Source: JAWXUK01 sp044432725
GTDB taxonomy: Bacteria; Bacillota; Clostridia; Oscillospirales; Oscillospiraceae
Assembly: GCA_044432725.1 (NCBI GenBank)
Contig: JAWXUL010000026.1
Coordinates: 1 to 33,958, forward strand
Direction of reading: 5' to 3'
Length of the DNA: 33,958 nucleotides
A program made the position numbers and the translations under genes. Below the pieces are notes generated by a model that was not told the DNA's origin, made no database searches, and was given only the letters and a program-made list of their open reading frames with translations. Below are positions 28,287 through 33,958 of the stretch, piece after piece. Every line of letters begins with the position of its first letter. The first letter of the stretch is position 1.

Positions 28287-29510
28287 ATGTCAACTGTGAA
28301 AAAAGTCGTCCTTGCCTATTCAGGTGGTTTGGACACCTCTGTTATTATTCCCTGGCTGAAAGAAAATTATGATAATTGCGAAGTCATTGCTGTCTCTGGT
28401 AATGTGGGGCAAGCAGATGAGTTAGAGGGCTTGGAAGAAAAAGCACTAAAAACAGGTGCTTCTAAGCTTTATATTGAAGATTTAACAGATGTTTTTGTGG
28501 ATGATTACATCATTCCTTCTATGGAGATGGGTGCGCATTACGAAGGCTATCTTTTGGGGACTGCCTTTGCTCGTCCTATCATCGGCAAGCGCATCGCAGA
28601 AATTGCCATCAAAGAAGGGGCAGACGCCATCTGCCATGGCTGTACAGGAAAAGGAAACGACCAAGTGCGTTTCGAGCTTGCCATTAAAACCTTTGCCCCT
28701 CAAATGAAAATCATCGCTCCTTGGCGTACTTGGGAGATGAAATCACGGGAAGATGAGATTGCCTATGCAGAAAAGCATAACATTCCATTGAAAATCAGCC
28801 GTGAAACCAATTACAGCAAAGACAAAAATATGTGGCATCTTTCCCACGAAGGTTTGGATTTAGAAGATCCTAAAAATGAGCCTCTCTACGAAAAAGAAGG
28901 CTTTTTAGAAATGGGTGTCTCTCCCATCAAAGCCCCTGATGTTCCTACCTATATCACCTTGGATTTTGAAAAGGGAAAACCTGTCTCCTTGGATGGCAAA
29001 AAGATGTCAGCAAAAGAAATCATCCTTGCACTGAATGAAATCGGTGGTAAAAACGGGATTGGTCTTTTGGATTTGGTGGAAAACCGTTTGGTGGGGATGA
29101 AATGTCGTGGGGTTTATGAAACTCCTGGGGGTACTATTTTGTATCGTGCCCATGAAGTCCTTGAAACCATCACTTTGGACAAATACACAGCCCATGAAAA
29201 GGCAAAGCTTGCCATTACTTTTGGGGAATTAGTCTACAACGGACAATGGTTCACCCCACTGCGTGAAGCACTTTCTGCGTTTGCTACAAAGACACAAGAA
29301 AAAGTCACTGGTTCTGTGAAATTAAAGCTGTACAAAGGGAATATGATCACAGCTTCTGTCAGTTCACCATACAGTCTTTATTCTGAAGACATCGCCACTT
29401 TTGACGATGGCGATTGGGACTTTGACCAAAACGATTCTGCTGGCTTCATCAATTTGTTTGGTTTGCCTAGCAAAGTCATGGCAATGCGTGACCAAGGAAA
29501 ATTGAAATAA
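28287..29510 (+). CDS. argG: Argininosuccinate synthase
   Basis: This enzyme joins citrulline and aspartate with ATP to form argininosuccinate, the penultimate step of arginine synthesis. The 407 residues begin with the ATP-pyrophosphatase P-loop AYSGGLDTS (10-18). GCTGKGNDQVRFE, SHEGLDLEDP and GKKMSA segments of the family follow. The start at 28287 is chosen because the alternative in-frame start at 28158 lies upstream of the promoter. The ribosome-binding site AAAGGAAA is a little distant. It is followed by a terminator and then argH. Confidence 0.97.
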   Translation: MSTVKKVVLAYSGGLDTSVIIPWLKENYDNCEVIAVSGNVGQADELEGLEEKALKTGASKLYIEDLTDVFVDDYIIPSMEMGAHYEGYLLGTAFARPIIGKRIAEIAIKEGADAICHGCTGKGNDQVRFELAIKTFAPQMKIIAPWRTWEMKSREDEIAYAEKHNIPLKISRETNYSKDKNMWHLSHEGLDLEDPKNEPLYEKEGFLEMGVSPIKAPDVPTYITLDFEKGKPVSLDGKKMSAKEIILALNEIGGKNGIGLLDLVENRLVGMKCRGVYETPGGTILYRAHEVLETITLDKYTAHEKAKLAITFGELVYNGQWFTPLREALSAFATKTQEKVTGSVKLKLYKGNMITASVSSPYSLYSEDIATFDDGDWDFDQNDSAGFINLFGLPSKVMAMRDQGKLK

Positions 29511-29527
29511 AACTTTTAAGAACATCG

Positions 29528-29554
29528 ACTCCCCCCTTTTGGGGGGAGTTTTTT
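29528..29554 (+). terminator. Terminator/attenuator between argG and argH
   Basis: A perfect 9-bp stem (ACTCCCCCC with GGGGGGAGT) with a TTTT loop is followed by six T residues. It ends only about 16 bases before the argH start, so argH either depends on read-through or has its own, unseen, promoter. Confidence 0.88.
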
Positions 29555-29570
29555 AATAAAGGAGAATCAT

Positions 29571-30947
29571 ATGAGTAAACAAAAAATGTGGGCAGGACGT
29601 TTTGAAAAAGAAACAGACTCCATGGTGGATGATTTCAATACCTCTTTGCCCTTTGACCAAAGACTTTACCGAGAGGACATTGGTGGCTCTATTGCCCATG
29701 CTTCAATGTTGGCAGCCCAAGGTATCATCTCTCAAGAAGATGAAAAGGCAATTCGTGAGGGTCTCAGCGAGATTCTAAGTGGTTTAGAGGACAAAACAAT
29801 CACCCTCCCAGCACAAGAGGATATTCACATGGCGATCGAGTCTCTTCTGACCGAAAAAATCGGCGATGCGGGGAAACGTCTTCACACTGGGAGAAGTCGT
29901 AACGACCAAGTTGCCACAGATGCTCGCCTTTATGTCCGTGACACCATGGACACATTGGTGAAAATGCTGATTGATCTGGAAGTCGTCTTGGTGAAACAAG
30001 GAAAAGAACATCTGCAAACTGTCATGCCGGGCTATACCCATCTCCAAAGAGCACAGCCCGTCACCTTTGCCCATCATCTTATGGCATATGCCAATATGTT
30101 TGCACGAGATATCGACCGTTTGCGGGATTGCAAGAAACGTCTGAATCAATGTCCTCTTGGAGCGGGAGCCTTAGCCACCACCACCTATCCCATTGACAGA
30201 GAGAAAACAGCGAAAGCGCTTCTGTTTGATGGCCCTATGGCAAATTCTTTGGATGCAGTGTCAGACAGAGATTATATGATTGAGTTATTATCTGATTTGT
30301 CTTTGATTATGATGCATCTTTCTCGTTTTTCCGAGGAGATCATTGCTTGGTGCTCTTGGGAGTTTAAGTTCCTTACTTTAGACGATGGCTATGCCACAGG
30401 TTCTTCCATCATGCCACAAAAGAAAAATCCAGATGTGGCAGAGCTTGTAAGAGGGAAAACAGGACGAGTGTATGGAGATCTCATGGCAATGCTCACAGTG
30501 ATGAAAGGCTTGCCCCTTGCTTATAATAAAGATATGCAAGAGGATAAAGAGGGTCTGTTTGATGCCATAGATACGGTGATGATGTGCCTTCCTGTGTTCA
30601 CAGCCATGGTGGACAGCTGGAAAGTGGAAAAAGAAAACATGAAAAAAGCAGCCTCTGGTGGATTTATCAATGCCACAGACTGTGCTGACTATTTGGTGAA
30701 AAAAGGACTCCCCTTCCGTGAAGCTTATGGGGTGGTGGGCAAGCTTGTGGGTCTTTGTGTGGCAGAGAAAACAAGCTTGGAAAATCTTCCCTTGGCAGAA
30801 TACCAAAAGGCGCATCCTCTTTTTGCAGAGGATGTTTATGAAGCCATTGATTTGATGACCTGTGTGAATTTGCGAAAAGTAGAGGGTGGACCTTCTGAAG
30901 AAGCTGTTCAGGTACAAATTAAGAAGATTGAAGCGTTGATTCGTTAA
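29571..30947 (+). CDS. argH: Argininosuccinate lyase
   Basis: This enzyme splits argininosuccinate to arginine and fumarate, the last step of arginine synthesis. The 458 residues contain HTGRSRND (105-112), HLQRAQPVT (157-165) and the fumarase/lyase superfamily signature GSSIMPQKKNP (277-287). The length is normal. AAAGGAG stands six bases before the ATG. It follows argG, separated by a strong intercistronic terminator. Confidence 0.97.
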   Translation: MSKQKMWAGRFEKETDSMVDDFNTSLPFDQRLYREDIGGSIAHASMLAAQGIISQEDEKAIREGLSEILSGLEDKTITLPAQEDIHMAIESLLTEKIGDAGKRLHTGRSRNDQVATDARLYVRDTMDTLVKMLIDLEVVLVKQGKEHLQTVMPGYTHLQRAQPVTFAHHLMAYANMFARDIDRLRDCKKRLNQCPLGAGALATTTYPIDREKTAKALLFDGPMANSLDAVSDRDYMIELLSDLSLIMMHLSRFSEEIIAWCSWEFKFLTLDDGYATGSSIMPQKKNPDVAELVRGKTGRVYGDLMAMLTVMKGLPLAYNKDMQEDKEGLFDAIDTVMMCLPVFTAMVDSWKVEKENMKKAASGGFINATDCADYLVKKGLPFREAYGVVGKLVGLCVAEKTSLENLPLAEYQKAHPLFAEDVYEAIDLMTCVNLRKVEGGPSEEAVQVQIKKIEALIR

Positions 30948-30976
30948 AATTAGAAAGATTCCTCTCTAAGAGTAAA

Positions 30977-31012
30977 AAAGACTGTGGCACAAGAAATTGT
31001 GACACAGTCTTT
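30977..31012. terminator. Bidirectional terminator with GAAA loop
   Basis: A 10-bp stem (30977-30986 with 31003-31012), one G/A mismatch, a further 5-bp stem and a GAAA tetraloop. A and T runs flank it. It lies between argH and the convergent glycosyltransferase gene. Confidence 0.85.
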
Positions 31013-31016
31013 ACTA

Positions 31017-31964
31017 TTATGATTCTTTTACTTGGGGAGAAGGACTTTCTTCTCGCAGAATATAAATGGGTCTTTTTTTTGTTTCCAAATAAGTTTTGGC
31101 AAGGTATTGACTTAAAATACCGATACAAAAAAGCTGTAAGCCTCCTAAAAAGGTGATGATACAGATCATAGAGGGCCAGCCTGCCACTGGGTCTCCGTAA
31201 AGCAAGGTACGCACAAGAACAAATACGCCCAAGGCTATAGCAAGGCAACAAAAAATCAATCCTGTCACCGAAGCAATGGCAAGGGGAACCACAGAAAAAG
31301 CGATAATCCCTTGCAGAGAATAGAGGAAAAGCTTCCAGAAAGACCATTTTGTCTCGCCAGCCATTCGCTCTACATTTTCATAGGGTAGCCAATGGGTTCG
31401 AAAGCCGACCCAACCAAAAATGCCTTTGGAAAAGCGATTATACTCCTCCATGGAAAGGATGGCATCCACCATAGACCGTCTCATCATTCGATAATCTCTG
31501 GCACCATCCACAATATCCACATCAGATATTTTATTGATGATTTTATAAAATTTTCTTGCAAAAAAACTGCGGATGGGGGGTTCCCCTTTTCGGGTGACCC
31601 TTCTTGTGGCTACGCTGTCCAGTTCTTCGTCTTCTAGTATTTTCAGCATGTCAGGCAGAAGAGAAGGGGGGTCTTGCATATCAGCGTCCATCAGCACAAC
31701 AAAGTCACCCAGAGAAGCTTTCAATCCTGCATACATAGCAGATTCTTTTCCGAAATTTCTGGAAAAGGAGAGATATTTCACTCGCTTATCCTCTTTTGCA
31801 AAGGTTTTCAGAACAGAAAGTGTCTTGTCCTTTGAGCCATCATCCACAAAGATGAACTCTATTTCATTGGTTTTTTCGATTACTTCTGCAATCTTTTTGA
31901 TTTCTTCGTAAAAATAACCTAGAACTTCTTCTTCGTTATAGCAAGGAATGACACAGCTTAGCAT
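31017..31964 (-). CDS. Family 2 glycosyltransferase, DPM/GtrB type
   Basis: This 315-residue protein has an N-terminal GT-A domain, VIPCYNEEEVL (5-15), DDGS (41-44) and the metal-binding DAD (93-95), and two C-terminal membrane helices (about 230-255 and 265-290). The architecture matches polyprenyl-phosphate glycosyltransferases (GtrB, YkoT, DPM1-like), which charge undecaprenyl phosphate with a sugar for cell-surface glycosylation. The ATG lies 15 bases after the iscU stop with GAGGA six bases upstream, so it is probably co-transcribed with nifS-iscU, though the functions are unrelated. The sugar donor is unknown. Confidence 0.9.
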   Translation of the reverse strand: MLSCVIPCYNEEEVLGYFYEEIKKIAEVIEKTNEIEFIFVDDGSKDKTLSVLKTFAKEDKRVKYLSFSRNFGKESAMYAGLKASLGDFVVLMDADMQDPPSLLPDMLKILEDEELDSVATRRVTRKGEPPIRSFFARKFYKIINKISDVDIVDGARDYRMMRRSMVDAILSMEEYNRFSKGIFGWVGFRTHWLPYENVERMAGETKWSFWKLFLYSLQGIIAFSVVPLAIASVTGLIFCCLAIALGVFVLVRTLLYGDPVAGWPSMICIITFLGGLQLFCIGILSQYLAKTYLETKKRPIYILREESPSPQVKES

Positions 31965-31979
31965 GGAAAATCCTCATTT

Positions 31980-32408
31980 TCATTCGTGATGGTCATGGGC
32001 ACAAGAGGCACACATATCAATGCCTTTGGAAGCAGGGTCCACGCCGATGGATTGGTAATATTCGCCAATAGCAGCTCTGATGGCTTCTTCTGCCAAGACA
32101 GAGCAGTGGACTTTGGCAGGAGGGAGTCCATCTAGGGCTTCCATCACAGCTTTGTTGGTGAGCTCTAAGGCTTCTTCCACTGTTTTTCCTTTTACCATTT
32201 CTGTCGCCATAGAAGAGGTCGCAATGGCAGCACCACAGCCGAAAGTTTTGAAACTGACATCTTGGATGATGTTATCTTCTACTTTTAGAAAGATTTTCAT
32301 AATATCGCCACATTTGGCGTTACCCACTTCACCAATGCCGTTGGCATTTTCGATTTCTCCCACGTTTCTTGGGTTTTGAAAGTGGTCTAAAACTTTTTCA
32401 GTATACAT
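31980..32408 (-). CDS. Fe-S cluster scaffold protein, IscU/NifU N-terminal type
   Basis: This 142-residue scaffold builds Fe-S clusters from sulfur delivered by the cysteine desulfurase. Cluster ligands are C33 (with D35), C58 and C102 in HCSVLAEEA. It has the GCGAAIATSSM segment typical of the family. The C-terminus is extended by a Cys/His-rich tail (C133, C136, H138, H140, H141) that could bind metal. AGGAG lies seven bases before the ATG. It is encoded 12 bases after nifS in the same operon. Confidence 0.94.
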   Translation of the reverse strand: MYTEKVLDHFQNPRNVGEIENANGIGEVGNAKCGDIMKIFLKVEDNIIQDVSFKTFGCGAAIATSSMATEMVKGKTVEEALELTNKAVMEALDGLPPAKVHCSVLAEEAIRAAIGEYYQSIGVDPASKGIDMCASCAHDHHE

Positions 32409-32420
32409 AGTATTCTCCTA

Positions 32421-33581
32421 TTATTCGTTGTTCCAGATGGGGGACATTTTTCGTAAACGTTCCACAACTGCTGTTATTTTTTCGATGATTGTGTCCACTT
32501 CTTCTTCTGTGTTTAGGTGGTTTAATGTGATGCGCAAAGAGCCGTGGGCGATTTCGTGAGGGAGACCGATTGCCATTAAAACATGAGAAGGGTCAAGGGA
32601 GCCAGAGGCACAAGCAGAGCCTGTGCTACAGCAAATGCCGTACATATCTAGCAGCAAGAGCATACCTTCTCCCTCGATTGCTTCAAACACAAAGCTAGAG
32701 GTACCAGAAAGTCGCTGGCTTGGGTGCCCTGTGAAATGACTGTAAGGGATTTTCAGCAAGCCCTCTTTCAGTCTATCAGATAATTTTTTGGCGTGAGCGT
32801 TGTTTTTTTCTAAATTCTCACAGACCATAGACAGTGCCTTGGCAGTGCCGATAATGTTAGCAGGACTTTCAGTGCCAGAGCGGCGGCTTCTTTCTTGTCC
32901 TCCTCCGTGGATTTGAGAAATCAAGCGAATGCCACGTCGGGCATAAAGAACGCCAGCCCCTTTTGGTCCACCCAATTTGTGGGCAGAGAGGGAGAGCATA
33001 TCAATGTTCATTTCTTTCACGTTGATTGGCACATGACCAATGGCTTGGACAGCATCACAGTGAAAAATCACGCCTTTGTCTTGGCAAAGCTGACCAATTT
33101 CTTTGATTGGTTGAATGGTACCAATTTCGTTGTTTGCTGCCATGATAGAAACAAGGGCTGTTTCTGGGGTGATGGCTTCTTCTAATTCCTTCAGAGAAAT
33201 CAAACCATCTTTATCCACTGACAAATAGGTGACAGAGTAGCCGTTTTTTTCTAAATAGCCACAGGTTTGCAACAGTGCTGGATGCTCGATTTTCGAGGTA
33301 ATCATGTGTTTTTTCTTGCTACCTTCTAAAAATCCTTTGACAGCAAGGTTGTCTGCTTCTGTACCACCAGAGGTGAAGATGATTTCTTGGGGATTTTCTC
33401 CTCCTAAAAGGGAGACCACTTCTTGTCTTGCGTCCTCTACATCTTTTCGCACAGCTTGTCCAGCAGCGTGTAAACTGGAGGGATTGCCATAGCTTTCTGT
33501 GAGATAGGGCATCATCACAGCAAGAACCTCGGGAGAGAGAGGGCTTGTGGCGGCGTGGTCTGCATAAATTATTTTTTCCAT
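32421..33581 (-). CDS. Cysteine desulfurase, NifS/IscS type
   Basis: This PLP enzyme removes sulfur from cysteine as a persulfide for Fe-S cluster assembly and tRNA thiolation. The 386 residues start with the typical YADHAATSPLSPEV. They contain H100, the PLP Lys202 in SAHKLGGPKG, GGGQERSRRSGTESP, and the catalytic Cys324 in STGSACASGSLDPSH. The active-site loop is the long group I type. AAGGA lies seven bases before the ATG. It is the first gene of nifS-iscU-glycosyltransferase. No iscR gene is visible in the remaining 377 bases upstream. Confidence 0.95.
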   Translation of the reverse strand: MEKIIYADHAATSPLSPEVLAVMMPYLTESYGNPSSLHAAGQAVRKDVEDARQEVVSLLGGENPQEIIFTSGGTEADNLAVKGFLEGSKKKHMITSKIEHPALLQTCGYLEKNGYSVTYLSVDKDGLISLKELEEAITPETALVSIMAANNEIGTIQPIKEIGQLCQDKGVIFHCDAVQAIGHVPINVKEMNIDMLSLSAHKLGGPKGAGVLYARRGIRLISQIHGGGQERSRRSGTESPANIIGTAKALSMVCENLEKNNAHAKKLSDRLKEGLLKIPYSHFTGHPSQRLSGTSSFVFEAIEGEGMLLLLDMYGICCSTGSACASGSLDPSHVLMAIGLPHEIAHGSLRITLNHLNTEEEVDTIIEKITAVVERLRKMSPIWNNE

Positions 33582-33784
33582 AGTGTTCCTTTCTTCTGGG
33601 AACCTTTCAAAAACCTAGGAATCATCCAACGGCGAATTTTTCTGTTGATAGATCATGACAAAAGATTAAAATATAAGGTTTAGTCAAAAAAATAGTTCAA
33701 AAGTGTGCAGTGGGAGGCGTTTTATTCAGGTTCCCTTGTGTATGAAAAAGAGAAAATAAATTCTCTTATAAAAATTCCAACATT
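33582..33784 (-). other. Long structured leader of the nifS operon
   Basis: There are about 197 noncoding bases between the predicted start (near 33778) and the nifS ATG. It contains a 7-bp hairpin AAGAGAA/TTCTCTT (33748-33767) at its 5' end. A long-range 8-bp complement, GGGAACCT/AGGTTCCC (33598-33605 with 33728-33735), ends about 17 bases before the start codon. I looked for a T-box specifier end (GGTGGnACCGCG) and did not find one. Confidence 0.45.
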
Positions 33785-33813
33785 AGTATACCAGAAAAAA
33801 GGTAGTTTGACAA
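33785..33813 (-). promoter_or_regulatory. nifS operon promoter
   Basis: TTGTCA (33808-33813), 17-base spacer and TATACT (33785-33790) with TGG extended -10 on the minus strand. Confidence 0.75.
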
Positions 33814-33881
33814 GTGAAATTTAAGAAAAATTTAGCTACTGTAAATTGCAATATAAACTGTCCAAAAATATCTGATAAAAT

Positions 33882-33958
33882 TTAAGCGACATTTTCTCTT
33901 GATTTTGCCGTATTTGCTGAACAACCACCAAGGACTTTTCTAGGATAATTGTTTATCC
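33882..33958 (-). CDS. Possible C-terminal end of a gene running in from the right edge
   Basis: One minus-strand frame is open from the window edge to a TAA at 33882-33884, encoding 24 residues ending GGCSANTAKSRENVA. So short an open frame can occur by chance, and I recognise no family. It is listed only because the region is otherwise without a gene. The last 16 bases form a GGATAA/TTATCC palindrome. Confidence 0.18.
   Translation of the reverse strand, partial: INNYPRKVLGGCSANTAKSRENVA

Noticed and set aside
33582..33958. T-box or iscR gene upstream of nifS
   Set aside because: No T-box consensus and no Rrf2-type coding sequence is visible. Only a promoter, leader structures and a very short open frame are seen.
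1..33958. CRISPR array, insertion sequence, prophage or attachment site
   Set aside because: No regularly spaced identical repeats, transposase, integrase or phage genes were seen. The coding repeats at 29-157 are in frame within a gene and lack spacers.

Overview
This window looks like chromosomal DNA of an anaerobic, low-to-moderate-GC Firmicute (class Clostridia, probably a gut-type Lachnospirales relative). The evidence is strong AGGAGG ribosome-binding sites, sigma-A promoters of TTGACA-17-TATAAT type, a PerR / reverse-rubrerythrin / rubredoxin oxygen-defence cluster, a YesM/YesN-type two-component system, and NifS/IscU-type Fe-S assembly genes. I see no phage, insertion sequence, CRISPR array or rRNA. 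The genus is not determined.

Layout. 1-985: 3' part of a gene for a membrane protein with an Ala/Thr/Pro/Gln repeat region. 1023-4234 (minus): serC-serA serine biosynthesis followed by an overlapping LytR-CpsA-Psr gene. 4470-5165 (plus): an MTA/SAH-nucleosidase-like enzyme. 5252-15614 (minus): a large sugar locus made of histidine kinase, lipoprotein solute-binding protein, two ABC permeases, AraC-type response regulator, GH94 disaccharide phosphorylase and phosphohexomutase. 15754-16332 (plus): a divergent ferritin-like protein. 16419-16608 (minus): tRNA-Thr and tRNA-Asp. 16835-18111 (minus): rubredoxin, reverse rubrerythrin and PerR. 18360-21791 (plus): a DHFR-fold reductase, then secA, followed by a small membrane protein (21951-22319). 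22361-26604 (minus): a TPR/zinc-site protein, a cation/proton antiporter and a class I aminotransferase. 26745-27722 (plus): a TRM11-like methyltransferase. 27823-28038 (minus): a DUF378 protein. 28287-30947 (plus): argG-argH. 31017-33581 (minus): nifS-iscU and a DPM-type glycosyltransferase. 33582-33958 holds the nifS promoter and a long leader.

The most coherent functional unit is the 5.2-15.6 kb sugar locus. A disaccharide would be imported by the lipoprotein and two permeases (no ATPase is encoded here), cleaved by inorganic phosphate with the GH94 enzyme to a sugar 1-phosphate plus free sugar, and the sugar 1-phosphate converted to the 6-phosphate by the adjacent mutase. The GH94 motifs resemble N,N'-diacetylchitobiose phosphorylase more than cellobiose phosphorylase, so the likely substrate is a GlcNAc-containing disaccharide, and the mutase may act on GlcNAc-1-phosphate. 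The second coherent unit is the PerR cluster, in which PerR probably represses itself and the rubrerythrin/rubredoxin peroxide-reduction pair.

Several convergent gene pairs share near-perfect bidirectional terminators (about 990, 5197, 22328, 27777 and 30977). Sequence-level oddities include an Asp-to-Asn change in the nucleosidase, no canonical catalytic Glu in SerA, an intercistronic terminator after the solute-binding-protein gene, helically phased TATGNNC repeats upstream of that gene, and a hairpin-rich spacer before the mutase. I did not find a clearly unprecedented system. The best candidate for something under-described is the complete phosphorolytic disaccharide locus with its split two-component system.
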